A stretch of 64,000 nucleotides of DNA. Origin: Subsaxibacter sp. CAU 1640. Lineage in GTDB: Bacteria; Bacteroidota; Bacteroidia; Flavobacteriales; Flavobacteriaceae. Location of the stretch: positions 682,001 through 746,000 of the forward strand of contig NZ_JALNMI010000001.1 in the NCBI RefSeq assembly GCF_023156585.1, given 5' to 3'. Numbering within the stretch: the first letter of the stretch is position 1; each line of letters starts with the position of its first letter. The position numbers were made by a program, and so were the translations under genes. This document shows, one piece after another, positions 28,105 to 37,928 of this stretch. The notes under the pieces are model-generated. The model worked only from the letters and a program-made list of their open reading frames with translations, was not told where the DNA came from and did no database searches.

Positions 28105-28800
28105 ATGATAGTTACTTCAAACCTTTCAAAAAAATATAACGACACCACAGTTCTTAATATCGAAAAACTTGATATTCCAAAAGGGCAAAGTTTTGGACTT
28201 GTTGGTAATAATGGCGCTGGAAAAACCACTTTTTTCAGTTTGCTTTTGGATTTGATTCAACCGACATCAGGCCACATTAAGAACAATAATATTTTGGTTC
28301 ACGAAAGTGAAGACTGGAAGCCTTTTACATCCTCCTTTATCGATGAAAGTTTTTTGATAGGCTATTTAACAGCTGAAGAATACTTTTACTTCATCGGCGA
28401 ATTAAGAGGTCAAAACAGAGCAGATGTTGATAAGCTGGTTTCACAATTTTCTGATTTTTTCCACGGAGAAATTTTAAATCAGAAGAAATATCTGCGCGAT
28501 TTGAGTAAAGGAAATCAAAAAAAGGCAGGCATCGTTGCTGCTTTGATAGGAAATCCGGAAGTAATCATACTGGATGAACCCTTTGCAAACCTTGACCCGA
28601 CTACGCAAATTAGGCTCAAAAATATAATCAAAGATTTAGCTGAAAAAAGAGGTGTTACAGTTTTAATATCGAGTCACGATTTGATGCACGTTACAGACGT
28701 TTGCGAGCGCATCGTTGTCCTCGAAAAAGGTCAGGTTGTCAAGGATTTGGCAACAAGCGAAGCCACTTTGCGCGAGCTTGAAGCACATTTTGCAGGATAA
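28105..28800 (+). CDS. ABC transporter ATP-binding protein
   Basis: A 231-residue ABC ATPase. Walker A GNNGAGKTT is at residues 34-42, the signature region is LSKGNQKKAG, Walker B is VIILDEPFANLDP and the switch histidine is in VLISSHDLMHV. The signature LSKGN replaces the common LSGGQ, as in many exporters of the CcmA/NatA type. It pairs with the DUF5687 permease just upstream; a terminator-like hairpin follows. Confidence 0.93.
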   Translation: MIVTSNLSKKYNDTTVLNIEKLDIPKGQSFGLVGNNGAGKTTFFSLLLDLIQPTSGHIKNNNILVHESEDWKPFTSSFIDESFLIGYLTAEEYFYFIGELRGQNRADVDKLVSQFSDFFHGEILNQKKYLRDLSKGNQKKAGIVAALIGNPEVIILDEPFANLDPTTQIRLKNIIKDLAEKRGVTVLISSHDLMHVTDVCERIVVLEKGQVVKDLATSEATLRELEAHFAG

Positions 28801-28819
28801 AGGCTATTAAGTTATATAA

Positions 28820-28860
28820 GAAAACCCTCTAAATCCTTGAGTTTTTGAGGGTCTTCTTTT
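28820..28860 (+). terminator. Rho-independent terminator after the ABC exporter pair
   Basis: GAAAACCCTC and GAGGGTCTTC form a ten-position stem with one mismatch around a 16-nt loop, followed by TTTTG. It is 20 nt after the ABC ATPase stop. Confidence 0.6.
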
Positions 28861-28982
28861 GTTCTCACTATTCAGCGAAAAGTACCTCATTTTTCCTCGA
28901 TTATTCAAAAAGATGCTTATTTTTACGGCATTGCATACTATTTGCAAGCGTTTTTAGTTATCTATAAACCAAACATCACACG

Positions 28983-31544
28983 TTGAATACATCTTTAAAA
29001 GCCATATTTCTTCTAATTGTAACGGTTTTGATTATCACGAGCTGTTCCAGAAAAAATGATACATTCATCAACAGAAATTTCCACGCTTTAGGAACGAAAT
29101 ATAATATTCTTTATAATGGCAATTTGGCGCTTGAAAATGGTAGAGATGCCATCGATAATGCGTTCACCGACAATTATTGGGAATTGCTTCCAGTAGAACG
29201 TATGCAGGTTGAAGAAGACGTTTTGCTTCCTGGGCAATCTAAAAATGCCGATTTTGAGCGTGCCGAAGAGAAAGCCATCAAGGCGGTTCAAAAACACGGA
29301 ATGAACATCAACGGAAAGGAACATAATCCGCAAATTGACGAGGCATATCTTCTTTTGGGAAAGGCACGTTATTTTGATCAACGTTTTGTTCCGGCTTTGG
29401 AAGCTTTCAACTACATTCTTTACAAATATCCTGCAAGTGATAAAATAAATACGTCTAAAGTTTGGCGCGAAAAAACAAATATTCGTTTGGAAAACAACGA
29501 ATTGGCCATCAAAAATCTAAAAAGACTGATTGATCAGGAAGTTTTGGACGACCAAGACTTGGCCGATGCCACTTCGAGTATGGCGCAAGCGTATATCAAT
29601 CTAAAAGCTAAAGATAGCGCGTTGACGCAATTGGCAATTGCGGCCGAAGTCACTAAAAAGAACAAGGAAAAAGCTCGTTACAATTTTATAAGAGGCCAAC
29701 TGTACAATGAGTTCGGTTATAAAGACAGCGCCAACCTGGCTTTTGACAAAGTCATTGATTTGCATCGCAAAGTGCCGAGAGCTTATTACATCAATGCGCA
29801 TTTGGCAAAAGCGGCCAATTTTGATTATGAAACAGGTGATCAAGTGGCCTTCTTGGAATATTTGACAGATTTAGAAGAAGATAGAGAAAACAGACCTTTT
29901 TTAGGAAAAATCTATTACCGAATTGCAGAATTTCACAAACAAAACAAATCAGATTCACTTGCCGTTGCTTACTACAACAAATCATTACGGTCACAAAGTA
30001 CGGACAAGCCTTTGAGAGCAGAAGATTATGTGACGCTTGGAGATATGAATTTTGACAAAGCAGAATATAAAATCGCAGGCGCTTATTATGACAGCACGAT
30101 GAACAATATGGTTTTGAACAGCAAGCCATACAGAACCATCAAGCGTAAACGGGAGAATTTGGATGATGTTATTTATTATGAAGACATTGCGCGAGTGAAC
30201 GATAGTATTTTGAATCTTGCAAGTCTTTCAAAAGAAGATCAATTGGCTTTGTTTACTGAATTTACAAATGATTTGAAGGCAAAAGCAGAAGCTGCCAAAG
30301 AAAAGGAAGAAGCCGCAAAACGACTCAATACTACAGGCTTGGTATCAGCAAATGATGTGAACAAAGGAATTCAACGTAGTGATGCTGCCAATAATAAAGC
30401 AGGAGGAGGAAGGCAACAGTTTTACTTTTACAATCAAACGACAGTCGCTTTTGGTAAAAATGAATTCATTAAAATCTGGGGAGATCGATCTTTAAAAGAC
30501 AATTGGAGACTTTCAGATTCCAGAAGTAATTCAGGAGGTTTAGGTTTGCAAGAGAATGCTTTAACTGCTGATGCCTCTGAAGAAGAAATGTTCGACCCTG
30601 AATTTTATGTAGCAAAGATTCCGACGGACCAAAAAGTATTGGACAGTTTGGCTAAAGAGCGAAATTTCGCTTATTATCAATTGGGTTCGATTTATAAGGA
30701 AAAATTTAAAGAATATAATTTGGCGAAAGATAAATTGGAAAAACTTTTGGACAACGAGCCAGAAGAACGATTGATTCTGCCATCAAAGTACAATTTGTAT
30801 AAAATTTATCAGGAGCTGAATCTCGATTCAAAAGCAGAGTTGGTCAAAACCGATATTATTTCGAATTATCCTGAATCGCGTTATGCTGAAATATTAAGAA
30901 ACCCTAATTCAGGTTTGGCAAAGGATGAAAACAGTCCGGAAAGTCTTTATGAGAATTTGTTTGAAGATTATACTAACCAAAAATATCAGGAAGTCATCGA
31001 CAAGGCTTCAGACTATGTCACCCAGTTTGAAGGCGATCCAATTGTTCCAAAATTTGAAATCTTAAAAGCTTCCGCAAGGGCAAGACTTTATGGTTTTGAA
31101 GCGTACAAGGAAAGTGTCAATTTCATTTCTTTGACTTATCCAAATTCGCCAGAAGGAAAACAAGCACAAGAAATTATGCAGACTGTGATTCCAACTCTGG
31201 AGAAAAAGGATTTTGTAGGAGAAGAGGTTTCTAAAAATTTCAACGTGATTTATCAGTTTGATAACGCTTCCAACGAAAACATTGATGAATTCATCAAAAA
31301 GCTTGATGAAGAAATAAAGCAAATCAGGTATTATGATATGTCTGTTTCTAAAGACATATATGATAAAAACACAACTTTTGTTGTCGTTCACGGCTTGAAA
31401 AGCATTCAAGGAGCACGAGGCTTTGCCGATTTGCTGCAAGAGAGAAAGTCAAAAATTACCAGACCTTATATTGCAATTTCATCCGAGAACTATGGAATTG
31501 TTCAAATGCACAAAAATTTAAATGATTATTTAGCAATTCAGTAA
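28983..31544 (+). CDS. sprE: T9SS/gliding motility lipoprotein SprE (PorW)
   Basis: An 853-residue lipoprotein with many TPR-like helices, matching SprE/PorW in length and layout. The signal peptide ends in a lipobox (IITSC, lipidated C21). The first mature segment (RNFHALGTKYNILYNG) and HNPQIDEAYLLLGKARYFDQRFVPALEAFNYIL are typical of the family. SprE is needed for type IX secretion and gliding in Flavobacterium. The only workable start is the TTG at 28983; the next ATG is at residue 75. The bactofilin and ATP synthase genes downstream run in the same direction. Confidence 0.88.
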   Translation: MNTSLKAIFLLIVTVLIITSCSRKNDTFINRNFHALGTKYNILYNGNLALENGRDAIDNAFTDNYWELLPVERMQVEEDVLLPGQSKNADFERAEEKAIKAVQKHGMNINGKEHNPQIDEAYLLLGKARYFDQRFVPALEAFNYILYKYPASDKINTSKVWREKTNIRLENNELAIKNLKRLIDQEVLDDQDLADATSSMAQAYINLKAKDSALTQLAIAAEVTKKNKEKARYNFIRGQLYNEFGYKDSANLAFDKVIDLHRKVPRAYYINAHLAKAANFDYETGDQVAFLEYLTDLEEDRENRPFLGKIYYRIAEFHKQNKSDSLAVAYYNKSLRSQSTDKPLRAEDYVTLGDMNFDKAEYKIAGAYYDSTMNNMVLNSKPYRTIKRKRENLDDVIYYEDIARVNDSILNLASLSKEDQLALFTEFTNDLKAKAEAAKEKEEAAKRLNTTGLVSANDVNKGIQRSDAANNKAGGGRQQFYFYNQTTVAFGKNEFIKIWGDRSLKDNWRLSDSRSNSGGLGLQENALTADASEEEMFDPEFYVAKIPTDQKVLDSLAKERNFAYYQLGSIYKEKFKEYNLAKDKLEKLLDNEPEERLILPSKYNLYKIYQELNLDSKAELVKTDIISNYPESRYAEILRNPNSGLAKDENSPESLYENLFEDYTNQKYQEVIDKASDYVTQFEGDPIVPKFEILKASARARLYGFEAYKESVNFISLTYPNSPEGKQAQEIMQTVIPTLEKKDFVGEEVSKNFNVIYQFDNASNENIDEFIKKLDEEIKQIRYYDMSVSKDIYDKNTTFVVVHGLKSIQGARGFADLLQERKSKITRPYIAISSENYGIVQMHKNLNDYLAIQ

Positions 31545-31557
31545 ACTAACAGAAACC

Positions 31558-31986
31558 ATGTTTTCAGGAATAAAAAAAGAACATATGGCTACAGAAACAG
31601 GAACACAGCAAAACACAATCGCTAAAGGTTCAACCATAACGGGAGATATTGTAAGCGATGGCGATTTTAGAATTGAAGGAACCATACAAGGGAACGTAAA
31701 AACGCCAGGCAAAGTAGTCTTGGGAAGAACAGGCATTATTAAAGGCACGCTTACAAGTGCCAATGCAGACATCGAAGGGAAATTTTCTGGAAAATTGATT
31801 CTTTCTGATACCTTATCATTGAAATCAACAGCTTATGTTGAAGGGGAGGTTGAGGTTGGAAAGCTTGCCGTAGAGCCAGGAGCCACCTTTAATGCCACTT
31901 GTGTAATGAAAGGCACTGTTAAAGAAATGGGCAATGGAGGACAAAGACCGCAACAGCAAGAGCGAAAAGAAGGTCAAACAGCTTAA
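31558..31986 (+). CDS. Bactofilin (polymer-forming cytoskeletal protein)
   Basis: A 142-residue bactofilin. The central beta-helix repeats (TIAKGSTITGDIVSDGDFRIEG, GKVVLGRTGIIKGTL, ADIEGKFSGKLILS, STAYVEGEVEVGKLAVEPGA) are flanked by short disordered ends, as in the family. Bactofilins polymerise without nucleotide under the inner membrane and organise envelope processes. It follows sprE by 13 nt and contains the start of atpZ in its last 53 nt. Confidence 0.93.
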   Translation: MFSGIKKEHMATETGTQQNTIAKGSTITGDIVSDGDFRIEGTIQGNVKTPGKVVLGRTGIIKGTLTSANADIEGKFSGKLILSDTLSLKSTAYVEGEVEVGKLAVEPGATFNATCVMKGTVKEMGNGGQRPQQQERKEGQTA

Positions 31987-32185
31987 TTCTTACGCCAGAT
32001 ATTCAAGTATTGCTTTACAAATGTTTGCCGTAATCGGCATAGGAACATTTGTGGGCGTAAAACTTGATGAAAGATATCCAAATAAAAACAATCTTTTCAC
32101 ATTAATATTATCTTTGACCTCTGTAATAGGCTCCATTGTCTTAGTGATAAGACAAATCATAGCCAACTCAAAAGAGGATCAATAA
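31934..32185 (+). CDS. atpZ: AtpZ/AtpI family protein
   Basis: An 83-residue protein with a charged N-terminus and two membrane helices (SSIALQMFAVIGIGTFVGVKL and the LTSVIGSIVLVIRQI region), as in AtpZ/AtpI small proteins that precede F-type ATP synthase genes and help c-ring assembly or cation supply. The motif GVKLDERYPN between helices is typical. The ATG at 31934 lies in another frame within the bactofilin gene (53-nt overlap); no later start would leave the first helix intact. Confidence 0.85.
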   Translation: MEDKDRNSKSEKKVKQLNSYARYSSIALQMFAVIGIGTFVGVKLDERYPNKNNLFTLILSLTSVIGSIVLVIRQIIANSKEDQ

Positions 32186-32186
32186 G

Positions 32187-32588
32187 ATGAACGAACAATT
32201 TAGAAAACGACAGATTTCTTTCTTACTTCAAATTACGGCTTTTTCACTGCTGTTATTTGGAATCCATTGGTACCTGCTGTCCTATTTTGCGACTGATATA
32301 TTGTTCTTTTTCCCATTATGGCAAATTTATATGTTCCATTTCGGGGTGACGACCATTCTTTATTCAGTAATAAATTATCAATATTCTATAGGTAAGACTG
32401 AAATCTTCAACATATTTATGGTGGTGACGTTTCTTAAAATGATACTTTCTATTTTGTTTTTGTTGCCTTTGTTATTATCAGATTTTGAGAAGAAGCAACC
32501 CGATGTGTTCAATTTTTTCATTCCTTACTTTCTTTATCTGTTTTTTGAGGTCTATTCAGTCACACAATTCCTTCAAAAAAAGCCCTAG
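32187..32588 (+). CDS. Small membrane protein (DUF6168-like) in the AtpI position
   Basis: A 133-residue protein with four hydrophobic segments. It starts one base after atpZ and lies in the place where AtpI is found in other bacteria. I believe it is the flavobacterial DUF6168 family, which recurs between atpZ and atpB; that name is from memory. A role in ATP synthase assembly is inferred from position only. Confidence 0.65.
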   Translation: MNEQFRKRQISFLLQITAFSLLLFGIHWYLLSYFATDILFFFPLWQIYMFHFGVTTILYSVINYQYSIGKTEIFNIFMVVTFLKMILSILFLLPLLLSDFEKKQPDVFNFFIPYFLYLFFEVYSVTQFLQKKP

Positions 32589-32620
32589 AAATCATTCTTT
32601 TAATATTGATAAAAAAAGTG

Positions 32621-32651
32621 TTTGCCAATTAACTTATTGTGCGTACATTTG
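32621..32651 (+). promoter_or_regulatory. Promoter for atpB and the F-ATPase operon
   Basis: TTTG (32621-32624), a 19-nt spacer and TACATTTG (32644-32651) match the Bacteroidota consensus at both boxes. The atpB ATG is 39 nt downstream. This is one of the clearest promoters in the window and means that atpB-G can be made independently of sprE-atpZ. Confidence 0.75.
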
Positions 32652-32689
32652 CACGGAATTTAAAGCAAGGTATTTTTAAGCCATAAGGA

Positions 32690-33775
32690 ATGACAGTAAA
32701 CACCTTTAAAAACGTATTATTTTCAGTTCTTTTTTTATCAATTTCGATAGTCGGATTTGCTAAAGAAGAAAAAGAAAACCCTGAAAAAGAAAAGTTTGAC
32801 GCAAAGGAAATGATTATGCATCACGTTAAGGATGCTCACGAATTTCACGTCATTGACATTAATGGCGAGCCTGTCTCGATTCCGCTTCCAATTATATTAT
32901 ATTCTGACAATGGATTGGTGACTTTTATGTCGAGTGAGTTTCATCATGATGACTCGGGGCATCATGTGGTTGAGAAAAACGGCATGAAATTCGTAAAACT
33001 TCACGAAAAAATATACCAATTAGATGGTAATGCAAATTCCGTTGAGTTTGATGATGAGCATCACCCAGTAAATGCTACTACACCTTGGAACTTATCTATT
33101 ACTAGAAACGTTTTTATGATGTGGGTTTCCGCTATTGTACTCATATTAATATTTGTTGCAGCAGCTAGAACTTATAAAAAATCAGAAGGGAATGTGCCAA
33201 CCGGTATAGCAGGATTTGTTGAGCCGTTGATTGTGTTTGTTAGAGACGATATCGCTAGACCAATGATTGGTGAGCATAAATACAAAAAGTATATGCCATA
33301 TCTATTGACAATATTTTTCTTTATTTGGATCAACAACATTTTCGGGTTGATTCCAATTTTGAATGGAGCTAATTTAAGTGGGAATATTGCCTTTACAATG
33401 GTGTTGGCGCTTTTCACATTTATCATTACAACTGTGAGCGGAAATGCAAATTATTGGAAGCATATCTTCTGGATGCCAGGTGTTCCTGTGCCTATGAAAT
33501 TGTTCTTGATGCCTATTGAGTTGATTGGAATTTTTACTAAACCAATTTCTTTGATGATTCGATTGTTTGCAAACATTACCGCGGGACATATCATCATCTT
33601 GGCATTGATGTCATTGATTTTCATTTTTGAAACAGTGTTAATTGCACCTGTTTCGGTGGCATTCTCATTATTTATTACGGTTATAGAAATTGTGGTTACC
33701 GCAATTCAAGCATACATATTTACAATATTGTCAGCCCTTTATTTTGGAATGGCAACAGAAGAAGCGCATCATTAA
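32690..33775 (+). CDS. atpB: F-type ATP synthase subunit a
   Basis: A 361-residue subunit a, forming the proton half-channels against the c-ring. The C-terminal membrane part has the essential arginine R291 in RLFANITAGH. The protein has a signal-like hydrophobic N-terminus (about residues 8-24) and a His/Asp/Glu-rich extension up to about residue 135, making it some 90 residues longer than the Escherichia coli protein; such extensions are usual in Bacteroidota. It is the first gene after a strong promoter. Confidence 0.95.
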   Translation: MTVNTFKNVLFSVLFLSISIVGFAKEEKENPEKEKFDAKEMIMHHVKDAHEFHVIDINGEPVSIPLPIILYSDNGLVTFMSSEFHHDDSGHHVVEKNGMKFVKLHEKIYQLDGNANSVEFDDEHHPVNATTPWNLSITRNVFMMWVSAIVLILIFVAAARTYKKSEGNVPTGIAGFVEPLIVFVRDDIARPMIGEHKYKKYMPYLLTIFFFIWINNIFGLIPILNGANLSGNIAFTMVLALFTFIITTVSGNANYWKHIFWMPGVPVPMKLFLMPIELIGIFTKPISLMIRLFANITAGHIIILALMSLIFIFETVLIAPVSVAFSLFITVIEIVVTAIQAYIFTILSALYFGMATEEAHH

Positions 33776-33779
33776 TTAA

Positions 33780-34004
<225 letters not shown>

Positions 34005-34092
34005 TCCAAAAACAAAGTAAATTATATACAGAAGTAACGGTTGGTTGCTTCTGTATATAAAATTTAGAATTAATTAGAAAACACAATAAGAA

Positions 34093-34587
34093 ATGGATTT
34101 AGTAACCCCTGGATTTGGACTCGTCATTTGGACAATCATTACATTTTTATGTTTGTTGTTCATTTTGAGAAAATTTGCTTGGAAGCCTATTCTTGGAGCA
34201 GTTGAAGATCGTGAGACTGGTATCAAAGACGCTTTGGCCTCTGCAGAGAATGCTCGTAAGGAAATGGAAAACCTTAAGGCAGATAACGAGCGTATTCTTA
34301 ATGAGGCTCGTGCTGAACGTGAAGCTATGTTGAAAGAAGCTCGCGAAATCAAAAATAAAATGATTGCCGACGCCAAAAATGAGGCACAATCTCAAGCAAA
34401 CAAAATGATTGAGCAAGCCCAAACGGCTATCGAGAGTGAGAAAAAAGCAGCTATGGCTGAATTGAGAAATCAGGTTGCGACACTTTCTGTTGATATTGCT
34501 GAAAAAGTGGTGCGTGAAGAATTATCCAACAAAGACAAACAATTGAAATTGGTAGAGTCTATGTTGAGTGATGCTAAATTAAACTAA
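34093..34587 (+). CDS. atpF: F-type ATP synthase subunit b
   Basis: A 164-residue peripheral stalk subunit: one N-terminal membrane helix (FGLVIWTIITFLCLLFIL), the conserved FAWKPILGAVEDRE segment, then a long charged coiled-coil helix rich in Ala, Glu and Lys to the C-terminus. Length is normal for the family. It is 6 nt upstream of atpH. Confidence 0.95.
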   Translation: MDLVTPGFGLVIWTIITFLCLLFILRKFAWKPILGAVEDRETGIKDALASAENARKEMENLKADNERILNEARAEREAMLKEAREIKNKMIADAKNEAQSQANKMIEQAQTAIESEKKAAMAELRNQVATLSVDIAEKVVREELSNKDKQLKLVESMLSDAKLN

Positions 34588-34593
34588 TAAGTA

Positions 34594-35130
34594 ATGGCAC
34601 AAACAAGAGCAGCAATACGTTACGCAAAAGCGGTTTTAGATTTGGCAAAGGACCAAAATGTGGTTTCTGTTGTCAATGATGATATGAAATCAATTGCAAC
34701 TGCAATTGCTGAAACCAAGGAGTTGAACGAAATGCTTCAAAGCCCTGTTGTTCCATCTGCAACAAAAAAATCAGCTTTATTGGCTGTATTCAGTAACTTG
34801 AACAAATTGAGCACTAATTTAATTGATGTGCTTATTTCAAATAAAAGGATTGATATTTTAGGTGATGTTGCTCAAAAGTACAACCAACTTTTTGATGAAA
34901 ATCAAGGAACTCAAGTAGCAAAAGTAACCTCTGCTGTCCCCTTAACCGATGACTTGAAAAAAATGGCGCTTGATAAAGTTAGAGAATTGACAGGCAAAGA
35001 TGCTGAAATAAAAAATGTGATTGATGAAAGCATTTTGGGAGGATTTATTCTGCGAGTTGGAGATCTTCAGTATGATGCAAGTATCGCAAACAAATTAAGT
35101 AAACTAAAAAGAGAATTTACATTAAACTAA
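34594..35130 (+). CDS. atpH: F-type ATP synthase subunit delta
   Basis: A 178-residue OSCP/delta subunit joining the peripheral stalk to F1. It starts with the typical RAAIRYAKAVLDLAKDQ and ends with the conserved ESILGGFILRVGDLQYDASIANKLSKLK. Position between atpF and atpA is as expected. Confidence 0.95.
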   Translation: MAQTRAAIRYAKAVLDLAKDQNVVSVVNDDMKSIATAIAETKELNEMLQSPVVPSATKKSALLAVFSNLNKLSTNLIDVLISNKRIDILGDVAQKYNQLFDENQGTQVAKVTSAVPLTDDLKKMALDKVRELTGKDAEIKNVIDESILGGFILRVGDLQYDASIANKLSKLKREFTLN

Positions 35131-35172
35131 AACAATTCGGAATTCTGAATTCTGAATTCAAAATTAATAATA

Positions 35173-36753
35173 ATGGCAGAAGTAAAACCAGCTGAAATTT
35201 CAGCAATCTTAAAACAACAATTGTCAGGATTTGAAGCAAGTGCTTCTTTGGACGAAGTAGGAACAGTGCTAACTGTTGGAGATGGTATTGCACGTGTTTA
35301 CGGTTTATCTAACGTACAATATGGTGAGTTAGTTGAATTTGAAGGCGGTCTCGAAGGAATTGTCTTGAATCTTGAAGAAGATAACGTTGGAGCTGTATTA
35401 TTGGGGCCTTCGAAAGAAATCAAAGAAGGCTCTACCGTAAAAAGAACTAACCGTATTGCTTCCTTAAAAGTAGGTGAAGAGATTGTTGGACGTGTGGTTG
35501 ATACATTAGGGAACCCAATCGATGGTAAAGGTCCAATAGGTGGAAAACTTTATGAAATGCCATTGGAGCGTAAAGCGCCAGGTGTTATATATCGTCAGCC
35601 GGTTACAGAGCCGTTACAAACAGGTATCAAATCGATTGATGCGATGATTCCAGTTGGTCGTGGTCAGCGTGAGTTGGTTATTGGTGACCGTCAAACTGGT
35701 AAAACAACTGTTTGTATTGATACCATTTTAAATCAAAAAGAATTTTATGATGCAGGTGAACCTGTATTCTGTATATATGTAGCTGTAGGACAAAAAGCTT
35801 CTACAGTGGCAAACATCGCACAAACGTTGGAAGACAAAGGTGCAATGGCTTACACTGTCATTGTAGCTGCAAATGCATCTGACCCAGCTCCTATGCAGGT
35901 TTATGCTCCATTTGCTGGCGCTGCAATTGGTGAGTATTTTAGAGATACTGGTCGTCCTGCCTTGATTATTTTTGACGATTTGTCAAAGCAGGCTGTTGCT
36001 TACCGTGAGGTGTCTTTGTTGTTACGTCGTCCACCAGGACGTGAGGCGTATCCTGGAGACGTTTTCTACCTTCACTCTCGTTTGTTAGAGCGTTCTGCAA
36101 AAATCATTGCGAATGATGACATTGCAAAAGAAATGAACGATTTGCCAGAAGTATTGAAACCTATGGTAAAAGGAGGAGGTTCATTGACAGCACTTCCAAT
36201 TATTGAAACACAAGCTGGTGACGTATCTGCATATATTCCAACTAACGTAATTTCCATTACTGACGGACAGATTTTCTTGGATGGTGACTTGTTCAACTCT
36301 GGTGTTCGTCCTGCAATTAACGTTGGTATCTCGGTATCTCGTGTGGGCGGTAATGCACAGATTAAATCAATGAAAAAGGTTGCTGGTACTTTGAAATTAG
36401 ACCAGGCACAATATCGTGAGTTAGAAGCTTTTGCTAAATTTGGTTCTGACCTTGATGCTTCAACTTTGAATGTCATTGAAAAAGGTAAACGTAACGTGGA
36501 AATTTTGAAACAAGCTCAAAATGACCCTTACACTGTTGAAGATCAAATCGCGATCATCTATGCAGGTTCGAAAAATCTATTAAGAGATGTTCCTGTTGAA
36601 AAAGTAAAGGAATTCGAAAGAGATTATTTAGAGTTCTTGAAAGCTAAACATAGCGATACTTTGGCGACCTTGAAAGCTGGTAAATTGACAGACGAAGTTA
36701 CAGACACTTTAATGACTGTAGCTAAAGAACTATCAGCAAAATATAGAAAATAA
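35173..36753 (+). CDS. atpA: F-type ATP synthase subunit alpha
   Basis: A 526-residue F1 alpha subunit. The P-loop GDRQTGKT is at residues 171-178; [39 protein letters not shown] and [21 protein letters not shown] are typical. Alpha subunits bind nucleotide at the non-catalytic sites. The 42-nt gap before it holds a short direct repeat of GAATTCT. The catalytic beta subunit gene is not in this window. Confidence 0.97.
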   Translation: MAEVKPAEISAILKQQLSGFEASASLDEVGTVLTVGDGIARVYGLSNVQYGELVEFEGGLEGIVLNLEEDNVGAVLLGPSKEIKEGSTVKRTNRIASLKVGEEIVGRVVDTLGNPIDGKGPIGGKLYEMPLERKAPGVIYRQPVTEPLQTGIKSIDAMIPVGRGQRELVIGDRQTGKTTVCIDTILNQKEFYDAGEPVFCIYVAVGQKASTVANIAQTLEDKGAMAYTVIVAANASDPAPMQVYAPFAGAAIGEYFRDTGRPALIIFDDLSKQAVAYREVSLLLRRPPGREAYPGDVFYLHSRLLERSAKIIANDDIAKEMNDLPEVLKPMVKGGGSLTALPIIETQAGDVSAYIPTNVISITDGQIFLDGDLFNSGVRPAINVGISVSRVGGNAQIKSMKKVAGTLKLDQAQYRELEAFAKFGSDLDASTLNVIEKGKRNVEILKQAQNDPYTVEDQIAIIYAGSKNLLRDVPVEKVKEFERDYLEFLKAKHSDTLATLKAGKLTDEVTDTLMTVAKELSAKYRK

Positions 36754-36815
36754 GTGTAAAGTTGTGGGATGTTGGTCTAACTTCTAATGTCTTCATACTT
36801 AATTCTAATTAAAGA

Positions 36816-37676
36816 ATGGCGAACTTAAAAGAAATACGTAACAGAATATCATCAGTATCTTCAACGATGCAGATTACTAGCGCTATGAAAATGGTGTCTG
36901 CTGCAAAATTGAAGAAGGCACAAGACGCCATCACTGCAATGAGACCTTATTCTGATAAGTTGACTGAACTTTTACAAGGGTTGAGCGCAACATTAGATGC
37001 TGATTCTGGTAGTAAATTTGCAGACCAGCGCATTGTTAACAAAGTGCTTATTGTTGCCATTACATCAAACAGAGGTTTGGCAGGAGCATTCAATTCAAAC
37101 ATCATCAAGCAGGTTAACTTTTTGGTCAATAATACTTATGCTAATCAGGAAGTATCTTATTTAGCTATAGGAAAGAAGGCAAATGACGCTTTTAAGAAAA
37201 GTAACAAAGTGCTTTCGAACAAAAGTGCTGTTTATGACGATTTAACTTTTGAGAATGTCGCTGATATTGCCGAAATGTTGATGGAACAATTCTTGACACA
37301 TAAAGCGGATAAAATTGTGCTTGTTTACAATAAGTTTAAGAATGCTGCGACGCAAGAAATTATGAACGAACAATTCTTGCCAATTGTTCCGATTGAAAAG
37401 GATGCAAACGTGAATTTAGATTACATTTTCGAGCCTTCTAAAGCTGAAATTGTTGAGCAGTTGATTCCAAAATCTTTAAAAACACAATTGTATAAAGCGA
37501 TTAGAGATTCTTTCGCTAGTGAACACGGAGCGCGTATGACTGCAATGCACAAAGCGACAGATAATGCGACAGAATTGCGCGATCAGTTGAAATTGACTTA
37601 TAACAAAGCCCGTCAAGCGGCAATTACCAATGAAATCCTTGAAATTGTTGGTGGTGCAGAAGCATTGAACAATTGA
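36816..37676 (+). CDS. atpG: F-type ATP synthase subunit gamma
   Basis: A 286-residue central rotor subunit with the terminal coiled-coil helices: N-terminal LKEIRNRISSVSSTMQITSAMKMVSAAKLKKA and C-terminal ARMTAMHKATDNATELRDQLKLTYNKARQAAITNEI. It ends the operon and is followed by a strong terminator, so atpD and atpC are encoded elsewhere, as is common in Bacteroidota. Confidence 0.96.
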   Translation: MANLKEIRNRISSVSSTMQITSAMKMVSAAKLKKAQDAITAMRPYSDKLTELLQGLSATLDADSGSKFADQRIVNKVLIVAITSNRGLAGAFNSNIIKQVNFLVNNTYANQEVSYLAIGKKANDAFKKSNKVLSNKSAVYDDLTFENVADIAEMLMEQFLTHKADKIVLVYNKFKNAATQEIMNEQFLPIVPIEKDANVNLDYIFEPSKAEIVEQLIPKSLKTQLYKAIRDSFASEHGARMTAMHKATDNATELRDQLKLTYNKARQAAITNEILEIVGGAEALNN

Positions 37677-37721
37677 TAGACTTATATATAAGAAGCAACT
37701 TTGCTTTGTGACTTATCAACT

Positions 37722-37757
37722 AAAACCTCACTAATTATTAGTGAGGTTTTTTTCTTT
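37722..37757 (+). terminator. Rho-independent terminator of the atp operon
   Basis: A perfect stem AAAACCTCACTAA/TTAGTGAGGTTTT with a very short TTA-type loop, followed by a T-rich run. It lies 46 nt after the atpG stop. Confidence 0.9.
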
Positions 37758-37928
37758 TCAGATTATGACTTTTCCCCTTAAAAACTAGCTCCAAAATGGC
37801 TTAAATTTCGGATGAAACGTCATATAAGTCGGATAAAATACGTGTATTTTGTCGAAAAAACTGTTTTTTTCCATTGTCAGGTTGTTTTATTATCTATATT
37901 AGCAGTCCAAATCTTAATTAAATATCCT

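Noticed and set aside
36072-36476. 134-residue antisense reading frame opposite atpA
   Set aside because: It mirrors the strongly conserved atpA sequence and has no features of its own.
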